A stretch of DNA of 64,000 bases from Lacihabitans soyangensis (GCF_024343775.1 NZ_RJUF01000192.1:22920-86919); one strand, 5' to 3'. Positions 16,778 through 26,798 are shown, numbered from the stretch's first letter. The notes: a model not told the origin generated them from the sequence alone. Numbers and translations: made by a program.

Positions 16778-16838
16778 GACTCGAACCTGTGACCTTCGGG
16801 TTATGAGCCCGACGAGCTGCCAACTGCTCCATCCCGCG
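16766..16838 (-). tRNA. tRNA-fMet (initiator), anticodon CAT
   Basis: 73 nucleotides fold as a full cloverleaf. The anticodon loop is CTCATAA. The acceptor arm has an unpaired C1:T72, and the anticodon stem carries three consecutive G:C pairs (GGG/CCC); both are initiator-specific features, separating it from elongator Met and tRNA-Ile2. The T-arm reads GTTCGAGTC. CCA is not encoded. The 3' end is the attachment site of the integrative element. Confidence 0.95.
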
Positions 16839-17051
16839 ATATTGGACTGCAAAGGTAAGATAAATTTTTCTATTATCAAGAATATTTGTAAAAAAATGCG
16901 AATTTGATATTTAAATTGCAATTTGTTTAAATAAAAGACTCATAGAAATTCTCCATACTTTAAAAGTGAATTAGTAAAAAATAGTACATTTAGAAAATGT
17001 AAAATTATTAATCCAGGGGTTTCAATTTTTAAATTATCTCATTAAAAACAT

Positions 17052-18101
17052 ATGTTAAATAATTTTTCGAAAGCGATCTTTTTTTTATTAATTTATCTTT
17101 TTTTGGTCACTACAATTCATGCACAAAAATTAAATCCTGGAATTCATGAAACAGCCTATAAGCTTATTTTAAGCGATAAATTTAAAGATGCTGAGAACTT
17201 AATATTGAAAAAAGCTATTGACGGGGATATTGAAGCTCAATATTTAATTTCAATATTGTACAAATACGCGGTTAGTTCTTCTGATAAAATTGGAAAAAAA
17301 GCTTGGGCTAATTTTGAGTTTTGGCTGTCGAAGGCAAATAGTAATAAATGGATTCCTAGTGTAACAACAACAAACATCGATACCCTTGGTATACAGTATT
17401 TATCGTCTACAACAAATAATTGGGATTTGGTAAAATACAACCTTAAATCTAAAGTTGGTTTTATTGAATTTGGAGAAAGCAAACGTGATAATATTATTAA
17501 ACATGCAGCAAAAAATAATATTTATGATTCACAAGTTTATTATTATAAGAATATTCAAAAGGTGGTAAAGGATTCTTCAGATTTATTTATCAGTTTATTG
17601 AAAACAGCAGCCAATAATGACCATTATATAGCTAAAGCTGACTTGGCATTATTTTATCATAATGGATATTATATGGAAAAGAACATAGATTCCTCTATAC
17701 ATTGGTATGGGAAATATTTGGAATCAGGAATAAATGAATATAATCAGGATTTATATTCTCTTTATGAAATAGGAAAAGACTTTGAAAATGATTTGGAGAA
17801 GGGGCTTACTACTTATAAGAGATTTCTTAGTATATCAAGGAAGAATAGTCAAGAAATGCAAGAAGAGAACTTTCTAGCAAATATAGGAGAACTTTACTTG
17901 AAAAAAGAAGAGCCCAAAATTGCTATTAAATATTACAAAAAAGCTCTTAAAGTAAACCCCTTTACTAGGAGAACTTACTATTACTACAAATTAGGGTTTT
18001 TATATTCAAAATTGAAAAAATATAACAAGTCATATTATTATTTACAAAGATCAGATTTCGAGGAAGCAAGAAATCTAATTAGAGAATTGAATAAGAGGTA
18101 A
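17052..18101 (+). CDS. Exported Sel1/TPR-repeat protein
   Basis: 349 residues with a signal peptide (hydrophobic to about residue 22, cleavage near IHAQ). Residues about 30-110 and 190-345 contain helical repeats of the Sel1/TPR type (for example AKADLALFYHNGYYMEKNIDSSIHW and AIKYYKKALKVNPFT). Such proteins are protein-interaction scaffolds, and the partner is unknown. It is the first gene beyond the tRNA and begins a run of plus-strand genes with the sulfatase 26 bp downstream. The 16839-17051 region before it is AT-rich and shows no gene. Confidence 0.7.
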   Translation: MLNNFSKAIFFLLIYLFLVTTIHAQKLNPGIHETAYKLILSDKFKDAENLILKKAIDGDIEAQYLISILYKYAVSSSDKIGKKAWANFEFWLSKANSNKWIPSVTTTNIDTLGIQYLSSTTNNWDLVKYNLKSKVGFIEFGESKRDNIIKHAAKNNIYDSQVYYYKNIQKVVKDSSDLFISLLKTAANNDHYIAKADLALFYHNGYYMEKNIDSSIHWYGKYLESGINEYNQDLYSLYEIGKDFENDLEKGLTTYKRFLSISRKNSQEMQEENFLANIGELYLKKEEPKIAIKYYKKALKVNPFTRRTYYYYKLGFLYSKLKKYNKSYYYLQRSDFEEARNLIRELNKR

Positions 18102-18127
18102 CTCTTTTAAACGTATCCATTTTGATT

Positions 18128-20044
18128 ATGTTATCTTTATTCAATAGGTTTCTCAAATATACACCTTCAGTCCTTATCATCAAGATATTAGCTGTTTTAG
18201 TTTTGTTTTCCTTATCTCGAATACACTTCTATTTTTCCAATCTTGATTTTTTCCATAATATAAGCTTTCAAGAGTTCACAAAGATTTTACAGGGCGGTGT
18301 TAGATATGATATAGTTAGTGTTCTTTACCTAAATCTACCTTTTATTTTAATTTATATTTTCCCAGGAAATCATCTGCAGGGTAAGAAATTCAGAGTTTTT
18401 ACAGATGTTTTGTTTTTTATGACCAATGCTATTGGCCTTCTGGCCAATTGTATCGATGGGGTTTACTATCAATTTAATCTTCGACGGTCTATTTACTCCA
18501 GTTTGGTGGAGCTTCAAGATATCAATAATTTGGGCGTTTTGTTGCTTAGCTTTTTTACACGCTACTGGTCTGTTTGGGTAGTTTGGGTATTTTTTTTGGT
18601 TAGTATTTGGTTGATTATCAAACATATAAAACCTTCAAGAGGTTTTAAAAACAAACATACCCAATTTGATTTTGCTTTCATTTCGGTCTTTTTTATTGTG
18701 GCAGGCCTGCGTGGAGGTGATCTGTATCATTCCACAAGGCCTTTGGGGCTCAATCATGCCGGAGAGTATGTAAAACAGCCGCATCATACGGCATTGGTTT
18801 ACAATACACCTTTTACCATTTTCAAAACCTTGGGAGGTGGTAAAATTAAGAAGCTAACTTTTTTTCAAAATGAAATTGAGCTTGAGAAAGCGTTCAATCC
18901 TATTCATTTGCCCGATTCAAGTAATACTTTCAGGCCTTACAATGTTGTTGTTATAGTTATTGAAAGCTACAGCGAAGAAGCTTCAGGTGTAGTAAATAAA
19001 GATAAAACAACTGGCGGATTCACCCCTTTTTTGGATTCTTTGCGACAAAAGTCATTCTACTCGGAGTATAGTTTGGCCAACGGTAAAAAGTCTATTGAGG
19101 CACTTCCGGCTATTTGGTGCAGTCTACCAAGCTTTAAGCAACCTTTTGTGCTTTCTTCGTTTTCAACCAATAAGTTAAATAGCTTACCAAGTATGCTGAA
19201 AAGCAAAGGATACCACACATCGTTTTTTCATGGAGCCCCGAACGGCTCAATGGGTTTTCAGTCGTTTGCCAATTTGGTAGGCATAGATCATTATTTTGGA
19301 AAAAAGGAATACGCTAATGAATCGGACTCTGATGGTATTTGGGGTATCTGGGACGAGCCATTTTTGCAGTTTTTTGGCAAAAAACTCGACCAATTTCCTC
19401 AGCCTTTTTTTAGTACGGTTTTTACGCTGTCGTCTCACGATCCGTTCAAAATACCGAGGCATCTAGAAGGCAAATTTAAAAAAGGCCCACATCCGATTTA
19501 TGAAACACTCAGCTATACAGATTATGCCTTAAAACGTTTTTTTGAATCTATAAAAAATAAGCCGTGGTTCGGAAATACTGTATTTGTCATAACCGCAGAC
19601 CACACTAGCTCTCATGCTACTATACCAACTTTCAGCAATAACGCAGGGCGATTTCGGATACCTATTTTCATTTATTTTCCAGAAATAATAAAGCCCACAA
19701 AAACAGAAAAAATGATCCAGCAGATCGATATATTTCCGAGTTTGATGGGTTTATTGAAAGTTGAAAAACCATTTTTGGCATTTGGGAGAAATGTATTTGA
19801 TTCATCAAAAGACGACTACGCCATCAATTATTTTGAAAACTACCAATGGCACTCTGGAAAATATGTTATGCTCTTTGACGGTGAAAAACCGCAGGGATTA
19901 TTTAATTTTGCAAATGATGGATTGCTGAAAAATAATTTATCGAAAAAAGAGCCTCAAAGATTGGGTGAAATGCAATTACAAGCGAAAGGATTTCTCCAAC
20001 AATATCAAAACAGATTGATAGAAAACAGATTAACAGTAGAATGA
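18128..20044 (+). CDS. LTA synthase-family sulfatase, membrane protein
   Basis: 638 residues from the ATG at 18128 (a TTG two codons upstream is also open). Four or five membrane segments occupy residues 1-200, followed by an extracytoplasmic alkaline-phosphatase-type domain. Visible metal-site motifs are VIESYSEE, a nucleophile region NGKKSIEALPAIW with Ser where LtaS has Thr, SSHDPF and ITADHTS. In Gram-negative bacteria this family transfers phosphoglycerol or phosphoethanolamine-like groups onto envelope glycans or lipids. The exact donor and acceptor are not shown. The stop overlaps the start of era (ATGA), so the two are translationally coupled. Confidence 0.85.
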   Translation: MLSLFNRFLKYTPSVLIIKILAVLVLFSLSRIHFYFSNLDFFHNISFQEFTKILQGGVRYDIVSVLYLNLPFILIYIFPGNHLQGKKFRVFTDVLFFMTNAIGLLANCIDGVYYQFNLRRSIYSSLVELQDINNLGVLLLSFFTRYWSVWVVWVFFLVSIWLIIKHIKPSRGFKNKHTQFDFAFISVFFIVAGLRGGDLYHSTRPLGLNHAGEYVKQPHHTALVYNTPFTIFKTLGGGKIKKLTFFQNEIELEKAFNPIHLPDSSNTFRPYNVVVIVIESYSEEASGVVNKDKTTGGFTPFLDSLRQKSFYSEYSLANGKKSIEALPAIWCSLPSFKQPFVLSSFSTNKLNSLPSMLKSKGYHTSFFHGAPNGSMGFQSFANLVGIDHYFGKKEYANESDSDGIWGIWDEPFLQFFGKKLDQFPQPFFSTVFTLSSHDPFKIPRHLEGKFKKGPHPIYETLSYTDYALKRFFESIKNKPWFGNTVFVITADHTSSHATIPTFSNNAGRFRIPIFIYFPEIIKPTKTEKMIQQIDIFPSLMGLLKVEKPFLAFGRNVFDSSKDDYAINYFENYQWHSGKYVMLFDGEKPQGLFNFANDGLLKNNLSKKEPQRLGEMQLQAKGFLQQYQNRLIENRLTVE

Positions 20045-20928
20045 AAGAGCACAAGGCGGGATTTATTAGTATTGTTGGCAAGCCAAATGTAGGAAAATCT
20101 ACCTTGATGAATCAGCTAGTGGGCGAGAAATTGTCTATCATCACCTCCAAGGCTCAGACTACTCGCCACAGAATAATGGGAATCGTTAATGGCGAAACGG
20201 AAGACTTTGATTTTCAGTTGGTTTACAGTGACACTCCTGGTATCATAAAGCCACTTTATGAGCTTCATAACGCCATGATGGAGTTTGTACACGGTTCTAT
20301 CGAAGACGGGGATGTAATACTTTTTGTGACGGACATTTATGAGAAATACGACGAAGAAGATGTCATTCAGAAATTGCAAAAATGTCAAAGTCCGATAATA
20401 TTGATTATCAATAAGATAGATTTATCAACCCCAGAAATTGTTCAAGAAAAAATAGATCATTGGAAAGCGGTTCTGAATCCAAGTTTAATTCTTTCGATTT
20501 CGGCACTCCAAAAAGTAGGTATTGACGGACTTCTGGAAAATATCATCAATTTAATGCCTGTTCATCCGCCATACTTTCCAAAAGAAGAGCTTACCGATAA
20601 GCCCGAAAGGTTCTTTGCGGCTGAAATCATCAGGGAAAAAATATTTTTGAATTATAAAAAAGAAGTACCTTATAGTTGCGAGGTGGTAATCACGGCCTTT
20701 AAAGAATCTGACGATATCATTAAGGTTTCTAGCGAAATTTATGTAGAAAGAGCTACTCAAAGAGCAATTTTACTAGGCCATAAGGGAGAGCGAATCAAGG
20801 TTGTCGGTACTGAGGCGAGAAAGGAAATGGAACAGTTTTTTGGTAAAAAAGTGTTTCTCGAGCAGTATATTAAAGTAGAGCCCGATTGGCGTCAGCAAAA
20901 AAACAAATTGGAACGCTTTGGGTATTAA
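20041..20928 (+). CDS. era: GTPase Era
   Basis: 295 residues. The GTPase motifs are GKPNVGKS (residues 13-20, G1), DTPG (G3), NKID (G4) and SAL (G5). The C-terminal KH domain shows LGHKGERIKVVGTEARKEME. Era binds the 3' end of 16S rRNA and helps mature the 30S subunit. It overlaps the upstream sulfatase gene by 4 bp. The length and all motifs are as expected. Confidence 0.96.
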   Translation: MKEHKAGFISIVGKPNVGKSTLMNQLVGEKLSIITSKAQTTRHRIMGIVNGETEDFDFQLVYSDTPGIIKPLYELHNAMMEFVHGSIEDGDVILFVTDIYEKYDEEDVIQKLQKCQSPIILIINKIDLSTPEIVQEKIDHWKAVLNPSLILSISALQKVGIDGLLENIINLMPVHPPYFPKEELTDKPERFFAAEIIREKIFLNYKKEVPYSCEVVITAFKESDDIIKVSSEIYVERATQRAILLGHKGERIKVVGTEARKEMEQFFGKKVFLEQYIKVEPDWRQQKNKLERFGY

Positions 20929-21077
20929 ATTTTTAAGAATTGCTTTAATACACCGTTTAATAGGATTAATAAGCAAGTTGGTTAACACCAATATTTCGGC
21001 ATGGTAGTTGGTTCTAAAAATGAAGAAAAACAAAATATAATTATTACTTTAGAGTTTTAAAACATTCCTAATAAAAA

Positions 21078-21587
21078 ATGAAATTAGAACAAAAAAATAG
21101 CAAAGAACTGGTTTTTGAATCTATTGCAGAATTTATAACAAATGAAGGATTCTCAGTTATTTCGAAGGATCAAAATCGCCCTTGGGGAGGTTTTTTTGTG
21201 ATTGATGAATCTCAGGCACCAGCGTTTATAAACAAATTTTTTTCACATCTGAGTCTAGAGGATTTCGCAGGTTTCGAGAAACTCAGCCCAAAAATATTGG
21301 TAGTAGCACCACAAATGCGGCTTTCGTGGCAGTATCACCACCGTAGAGCCGAAATATGGAAGCTGATTGGTGGCGTGGCTGGCGTAGTGATATCAGACAC
21401 CGACCAAGAAACCATACCGCAGCCATTACAAATAGGGCAGGTAATAAACCTGAAGTGTGGCGAAAGACACAGACTTTTGGGAGCAGATGGTTGGGGAGTT
21501 GTAGCGGAAATATGGCAACACACCGATAAAGAAAATCCTTCTAATGAAGATGATATTGTTAGAGTTCAAGACGATTTTGGAAGGTGA
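21078..21587 (+). CDS. Cupin protein, mannose-6-phosphate isomerase type II-like
   Basis: 169 residues forming a single cupin barrel. Features of the phosphomannose isomerase type II domain are RPWGGFFVIDE, the metal-binding LSWQYHHRRAEIWKLI (His-x-His with Glu) and the second motif LKCGERHRLLG. The protein is shorter than the fused GDP-mannose pyrophosphorylase enzymes and has only the isomerase half. The role would be fructose-6-P/mannose-6-P interconversion or binding of a related sugar phosphate. A hairpin terminator follows. Confidence 0.75.
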   Translation: MKLEQKNSKELVFESIAEFITNEGFSVISKDQNRPWGGFFVIDESQAPAFINKFFSHLSLEDFAGFEKLSPKILVVAPQMRLSWQYHHRRAEIWKLIGGVAGVVISDTDQETIPQPLQIGQVINLKCGERHRLLGADGWGVVAEIWQHTDKENPSNEDDIVRVQDDFGR

Positions 21588-21605
21588 GAAATTTTTTTAA
21601 ACGTT

Positions 21606-21640
21606 AGACCATAACCGTAAAGAGTTTTGGTCTTTTTTTT
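21606..21640 (+). terminator. Terminator after cupin gene
   Basis: A 6-bp stem (agacca 21606-21611 with tggtct 21628-21633) is followed by a run of eight T. It is a weak stem but well placed, 19 bp past the cupin stop. Confidence 0.5.
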
Positions 21641-21667
21641 GCTACAAATTCTTGAAACCACATTTAA

Positions 21668-22456
21668 ATGAATTCTTATTTTAAGAGCATTATTTATTCC
21701 ACAATCAGTTGTTTTATTTTTTCATCTTCTTTTTCTCAAGACAGGATTCTTACTAAAAAAGGGGATACCTTAAGTGTTTTTGTGAAAAATATTGAAGCTT
21801 TAAAGGTTTTTTATGTCAAAACAAACACTCAGTTATCTGAAACATTAGAAATTTCAAAATCCACTCTTCATAAAATAATATGGAGAACTGGTAAGGAATA
21901 TATCATAGATCAGGAATACGAAAATTTAGTATTATCGTCAGCTCTGAAAAATCAGAATTTGGGGACTCCTAGCAATCAAAAGGCTACTAAGGATGTCCTT
22001 TCAAAGGATGTATTAACAACTAAACAAAATATTTTATTTCCAGAAATAAAAATTGATACTTTGCCTCCTGCTCCAATTTTGAAGCGAGGATATAGGTTTT
22101 TTTACTACGTCTATAAGGTAAATGGTCAACGTGTTAAGGCTAAGAAGATGGAAGAGGTCATGAGGAAGTATGACCAACAAAGTCATTTTATATTTTCAGA
22201 TGGCCTTTATGATGTTAAAATCCATAGGAGGAATTTTTGGATAGGAACAGCCGCTAGATTAGCAAGTATACCGTTGGTTTATGTAAGCCCTGAATTACAA
22301 GGTGGAGTGAGTTTTGGACTTAGTATTTACAATTTTGTGCAAGAATTGAAAGTCTGGAAAGGCCGCAGAGCCATGAAAAACGCCATTAATTTATACAATA
22401 ATAAGCGGAAGTCAAATATCTTAAAACCTGTGAATGCAGTCATAAGGCCACGTTAA
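21668..22456 (+). CDS. Exported protein of unknown function
   Basis: 262 residues with a signal peptide (cleavage near SFSQ). The early mature part (DRILTKKGDTLSVFVKNIE) resembles the start of Bacteroidetes envelope proteins that begin with a short beta-domain. A hydrophobic stretch near residues 195-220 (LASIPLVYVSPELQGGVSF) could be membrane-associated. No family is recognised. It is transcribed alone and converges on the SMP-30 gene with an 8-bp gap. Confidence 0.6.
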   Translation: MNSYFKSIIYSTISCFIFSSSFSQDRILTKKGDTLSVFVKNIEALKVFYVKTNTQLSETLEISKSTLHKIIWRTGKEYIIDQEYENLVLSSALKNQNLGTPSNQKATKDVLSKDVLTTKQNILFPEIKIDTLPPAPILKRGYRFFYYVYKVNGQRVKAKKMEEVMRKYDQQSHFIFSDGLYDVKIHRRNFWIGTAARLASIPLVYVSPELQGGVSFGLSIYNFVQELKVWKGRRAMKNAINLYNNKRKSNILKPVNAVIRPR

Positions 22457-22464
22457 TCTTGATC

Positions 22465-23367
22465 TCAATTCACCCCTTTCACATTCATATCTAAAGTGTA
22501 AACAGAATCAGAAGCCGTAATAAACAACATTTTACGGTTTTTACCACCAAAACAAATATTGGCCGTCCAACCTGATGGAACAGGAATTTTGGCAATTTGC
22601 TTGCCAGTTTTGTCAAAAACTGTAACGCCTCTGCCTGTTAAATAAAGATTTCCTTCTGAGTCGGTCGTCATTCCGTCTGATCCCATACTAGCAAAAAGGG
22701 TCCGATTGGTTAATTTCCCTTCACCGCTGATTTCATATCTGTAGGTTTTACTTGCTCCAATATCTGCCACGTAGAGTAATTTGCCATCTCCACTACCAAC
22801 AATTCCATTCGGTTGTTTAAAGTCTTCATCCATAATAATGGCAGTTTTGGCATCTTTTGGCAAATAATAGAGCCTTCTTTTGTCTATTTCCTGAGTCTTT
22901 CTTGTCCAATATTCTCTCGGATAAAAAGGGTCTGTGAAATAAATTCCGCCATTGCTATCTTGCCAAAGGTCGTTTGGTCCATTCAATAGTTTTCCTTCGA
23001 AATTATCAAGCAAAACGGTGTGATTTCCCTTTTTGTCAATTGACCACAACTGATTTTTCTCATCAGCACACGACAAAATATTTCCTTTTTTGTCAAAATA
23101 TAGACCGTTTGAGCGACCCGCATTTTCCAAGAAAACACTCAGTTGGCCTTTGGTATCATATTTCCAAATCCTATTATTGGGCTGATCGGTAAAAAACACA
23201 TTTCCTTTTTTGTCGACAGCGGGTCCTTCAGTGAATTTAAATTGGTTTGAAACTTTAATGAGTTTGGCACCTTTTTTAACAATATTTAAGGTGTCAAAAT
23301 CTTGTGCAAAAGCACTCCAACTTGCTAGAGATAAAAGAATTATGAACTTAAATTGTATTTTTTTCAT
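22465..23367 (-). CDS. SMP-30/gluconolactonase-family protein, exported
   Basis: 300 residues with a signal peptide (cleavage near AFAQ). The six-bladed propeller of the SMP-30/gluconolactonase/LRE family is recognisable from FTEGPAVDKKGNVFFTDQ, NGLYFDKKGNILSC, GPNDLWQDSNGGIYFTDPFY and QPNGIVGSGDGKLLYVAD. Metal ligands in the family are the Glu of EGPA, the Asn of GPND and the Asp of the last motif, all present. The reaction is sugar lactone hydrolysis in characterised members. It starts 4 bp after the permease gene, so the two are likely one operon. Confidence 0.85.
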   Translation of the reverse strand: MKKIQFKFIILLSLASWSAFAQDFDTLNIVKKGAKLIKVSNQFKFTEGPAVDKKGNVFFTDQPNNRIWKYDTKGQLSVFLENAGRSNGLYFDKKGNILSCADEKNQLWSIDKKGNHTVLLDNFEGKLLNGPNDLWQDSNGGIYFTDPFYPREYWTRKTQEIDKRRLYYLPKDAKTAIIMDEDFKQPNGIVGSGDGKLLYVADIGASKTYRYEISGEGKLTNRTLFASMGSDGMTTDSEGNLYLTGRGVTVFDKTGKQIAKIPVPSGWTANICFGGKNRKMLFITASDSVYTLDMNVKGVN

Positions 23368-23371
23368 GAAA

Positions 23372-25048
23372 TTAAGCTTTGTTCAGTTTACTGTTTTTGT
23401 ATCCGTAAAGAAAATAAATGGCGATACCTATTACTACCCAAATAAGGAACATTCTCCAGTTTGACCAACCCAACTCCGTCATTAAATAAAGATTGGTAAG
23501 GATGCCCATCACAGGCAGGAGCGAAAATTTGTATTTCAAAGCCATAATTGAAATGGCCAACCAAGCTAGCCAAAAAACAATTATAAGAGGTTTTTCACCT
23601 ATGTGAGCGAAGACGCCATCTGTATTGTATTTTGTCCAAAATAATGCAGCAAGAAAAGTTATTCCAATGATAAATTTCCCATTGATGTATGGAACCCTGA
23701 ATTTAGAATTTTTGCTAAGCCCCGTGTGGTCCATGTAAAGTATGCCACAACATACCAAGATAAATGCAAAGAAGGTACCAACGCTGGTAAGGTCAATAAA
23801 AAACTGCATGTTCATAAAAAGCGAAGGGATTCCCACAAAAAGGCCGGTGATGATAGTTGCAAAACTTGGGGTCTTATATTTTTTATGAATTTTGGAAAAT
23901 TTCTTTGGCAACAGACCATCTCTACTCATTACCATCCAGATACGAGGTTGGCCAACTTGATAAGCCAACAAAGCACTAGTGATGGCAACTACGGCACTTA
24001 CGGATATAATGCCAGCCATCCAATCGAAATTTACCTTTTCGAAAACATAGGCCAATGGATCATTAACTCCCAATTCTTTATAATTTACCATACCAGTCAG
24101 CACCAAGGTAATTACGACGTATAATATTGTACAAATCGCCAAAGTAATCAACATCGCTTTGGGCAAATCTCTTTGTGGATCTTTACACTCTTCGGCAGTA
24201 GTGGAGATGGAGTCAAAACCTATAAAGGCAAAAAATACAGAAGCTACACTCATCATAACACCCTTCATGCCATTGGGGGCAAAGGGTTTCCAGTTGGCAG
24301 TGTCTATGTAAAATACACCTCCGACTATAACCAGTAATATGACTGCCAACTTAATAACCACTAAAATATTTGAGGCATTGCGAGACTCTTTGATGCCGGT
24401 ATATATCAATGCCGTAATAAGGCCAGTTATAGCTCCAGCAGGTAGGTTGAATATGATTTTTATCCCCGCAAAAGTCGGAGCATCAACGTATGCTTGTGCC
24501 AATGCTTTCATATTTGAAGCTATTTCTCCCAAGGTACCATTTGCTGTTGCTTTCTGTACGTCTTGATACGCTAACTTTGCTGTGCCGGCATCAATAGCAA
24601 GCCAACGAGGAAAATGTATTCGGAAAATATTTTCCAACATACTCACAAAATATTCGGACCATGAAATGGCCACAACCATGTTAGAAACCGCATATTCAAG
24701 AACCAATGCCCAGCCTATAATCCATGCGAAAAGTTCGCCAAAAGACACATAAGCATAGGTATATGCACTGCCGCTCACGGGAACTGTGGAGGCAAATTGA
24801 GCATAACTCAAAGCTGTAAAAACACATGCGATGGCAGTAAATACGAATAAAAGCGAAACTGCTGGGCCTCCGTTGAAACTAGCTCGACCAATGGTACTGA
24901 AAATACCAGCACCTATGATGGCCGCTATTCCGAACATGGTTAAGTCTCTGACGCCAAGCACTTTTGCTAGGCCGCTACCATGTTCTACAGAATTGACATC
25001 TTTGATGGCTTGGTCAATATTTTTTCTACGAAAAAGTGATTTTAACAT
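23372..25048 (-). CDS. APC-family amino acid permease (cationic amino acid transporter type)
   Basis: 558 residues with about 12-14 membrane segments. The N-terminal region has LGVRDLTMFGIAAIIGAGIF, the APC superfamily signature GIGxxIGxGIF in CAT-type form, and later AFIGFDSISTTAEECKDPQRDLP, the conserved loop of this subfamily. It imports an amino acid by proton or cation coupling, and the substrate is not fixed by the sequence. An extra soluble loop at about residues 150-190 is visible. It shares a transcript with the SMP-30 protein downstream. Confidence 0.88.
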   Translation of the reverse strand: MLKSLFRRKNIDQAIKDVNSVEHGSGLAKVLGVRDLTMFGIAAIIGAGIFSTIGRASFNGGPAVSLLFVFTAIACVFTALSYAQFASTVPVSGSAYTYAYVSFGELFAWIIGWALVLEYAVSNMVVAISWSEYFVSMLENIFRIHFPRWLAIDAGTAKLAYQDVQKATANGTLGEIASNMKALAQAYVDAPTFAGIKIIFNLPAGAITGLITALIYTGIKESRNASNILVVIKLAVILLVIVGGVFYIDTANWKPFAPNGMKGVMMSVASVFFAFIGFDSISTTAEECKDPQRDLPKAMLITLAICTILYVVITLVLTGMVNYKELGVNDPLAYVFEKVNFDWMAGIISVSAVVAITSALLAYQVGQPRIWMVMSRDGLLPKKFSKIHKKYKTPSFATIITGLFVGIPSLFMNMQFFIDLTSVGTFFAFILVCCGILYMDHTGLSKNSKFRVPYINGKFIIGITFLAALFWTKYNTDGVFAHIGEKPLIIVFWLAWLAISIMALKYKFSLLPVMGILTNLYLMTELGWSNWRMFLIWVVIGIAIYFLYGYKNSKLNKA

Positions 25049-25253
25049 AGCAATTAGGGTTTATTATTTTGTTGATTTACCAAAAACTAGGGGTTTTTGT
25101 TGTAAAAGAATTCATGTAAAATTATTAAAAAAATGCCGCTATGCTAATTTAAAGGTCATTTTATTACAAGTGGTGCGATTTTCCAAAAGTCACAATAAGT
25201 TTATCCGGGATTTGAAAAATCGATCTACATTAGCCGTTTAACTTAAAAAGCCG

Positions 25254-25261
25254 TACTTTTG
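25254..25261 (+). promoter_or_regulatory. Candidate -7 box of purH
   Basis: TACTTTTG matches the Bacteroidetes -7 consensus TAnnTTTG exactly and lies 22 bp before the purH ATG. A matching -33 TTTG at the proper distance is not clear. Confidence 0.4.
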
Positions 25262-25283
25262 CACAAAATTTCAAAAAATCAAT

Positions 25284-26798
25284 ATGTCAAAGAAAATTGA
25301 GTCGGCACTCATTTCGGTGTTTTATAAAGATGGTTTAGACAAGATAGTTAAACTTTTACACGACAATGACGTAAAAATCTATTCAACTGGAGGTACGCAA
25401 AGCTTCATTGAAGAAATGGGAATTCCAGTTATTGCAGTTGAAGACTTGACTTCTTATCCTTCTATTTTTGGAGGAAGAGTAAAAACCCTTCACCCTAAAG
25501 TTTTTGGAGGGATTTTGCACCGTAGAGACAACGAAGATGACGTAAAAACAGCTGCAGAACTCGAAATCCCGGCTATTGATTTAGTAATTGTTGACCTTTA
25601 TCCTTTTGAAGAAACAGTAGCTTCGGGTGCTTCCGAGGATGATATTATTGAGAAGATAGACATTGGTGGAATAGCTTTGATTCGTGGAGCAGCTAAAAAC
25701 TTCCAAGACGTACTCATAGTTTCTTCAAGAACTCAATACGACGATGTTTTTGAAATTCTTTCTGCCAAAAACTGTGGAACTGATTTCGAAGATAGAAAGA
25801 GATATGCCAAGTTAGCATTTGGTACAAGCTCACATTACGACTCGGCTATTCATGCCTATTTCGCTGGTATCGAGGACGGCGGAAATTTCAGAGCTTCACA
25901 ACAAATTCCATTAAGATATGGAGAAAACCCGCATCAATCCGCTAGTTTTTATGGAAATCTAGACGAAATGTTTACGCAATTGCACGGAAAAGAACTTTCG
26001 TACAACAACCTTATGGATGTGGATGCCTGCGTGCGTTTGATAGAAGAGTTTGAAGATTTGACATATGTAATAGTAAAACATAACAATGCTTGTGGAGTGG
26101 CTACTGCCACAACTTCGAAGCAAGCTTATCTAAATGCTCTATCGTGCGATCCGGTCTCGGCTTTCGGAGGAGTAATTATTACCAACGGCAATGTTGATTT
26201 AGCTACGGCGGAGGAGTTACATAAACTTTTCTTCGAAATTCTGATTGCTCCGTCTTTTGATGCCGATGCTTTAGAGATTTTGAAAAAGAAAAAAGACCGC
26301 AGATTATTAATCAAAAAAGAAGTAAAAACGTCGAAAAAGCAATTTAGGACTCTTCTGAATGGTGTTTTGGAGCAAGACAAAGACCTTTCGACTGAAAAAA
26401 CGGCTGACTTTAAAGTCGTAACCAAAAGGGTTCCGACAGATGACCAAAATAAGGCATTAGAGTTTGCATTGAAAATATGTAAACATCTAAAATCCAATAA
26501 TGTTGTTCTCGCCAAAGACGGTCAATTGCTGGCTAGTGGAGTAGGTCAAACCTCTAGAGTAGATGCCCTAAAACAAGCAATAGACAAAGCCAAAGAATTT
26601 GGATTTGATTTAAACGGTTCGGTAATGGCTTCTGAAGCCTTTTTCCCTTTTCCTGACTGTGTAGAAATTGCAGGAAATGTTGGCGTAACAGCAGTTGTTC
26701 AACCTGGAGGCTCTATAAAAGATCAGCTGTCAATCGATTACTGTGATGAAAACAACATCGCGATGGTTATGACTGGGGTAAGACATTTTTTACATTGA
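25284..26798 (+). CDS. purH: Bifunctional AICAR formyltransferase / IMP cyclohydrolase
   Basis: 504 residues, full length. The N-terminal cyclohydrolase domain (about 1-200) shows STGGTQSFIEEMG and GGRVKTLHPKVFGGIL. The C-terminal transformylase has the catalytic KHNNACGVA, DPVSAFGGVI, and the end FFPFPDCVEIAG followed by QPGGSIKD and VMTGVRHFLH. It performs the last two steps of purine synthesis to IMP. It is monocistronic, with its own terminator. Confidence 0.97.
   Translation: MSKKIESALISVFYKDGLDKIVKLLHDNDVKIYSTGGTQSFIEEMGIPVIAVEDLTSYPSIFGGRVKTLHPKVFGGILHRRDNEDDVKTAAELEIPAIDLVIVDLYPFEETVASGASEDDIIEKIDIGGIALIRGAAKNFQDVLIVSSRTQYDDVFEILSAKNCGTDFEDRKRYAKLAFGTSSHYDSAIHAYFAGIEDGGNFRASQQIPLRYGENPHQSASFYGNLDEMFTQLHGKELSYNNLMDVDACVRLIEEFEDLTYVIVKHNNACGVATATTSKQAYLNALSCDPVSAFGGVIITNGNVDLATAEELHKLFFEILIAPSFDADALEILKKKKDRRLLIKKEVKTSKKQFRTLLNGVLEQDKDLSTEKTADFKVVTKRVPTDDQNKALEFALKICKHLKSNNVVLAKDGQLLASGVGQTSRVDALKQAIDKAKEFGFDLNGSVMASEAFFPFPDCVEIAGNVGVTAVVQPGGSIKDQLSIDYCDENNIAMVMTGVRHFLH

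Noticed and set aside
16730..16921. Minus-strand frame of 63 codons over the tRNA
   Set aside because: It is contained in the tRNA-fMet and terminator region and has no protein character.
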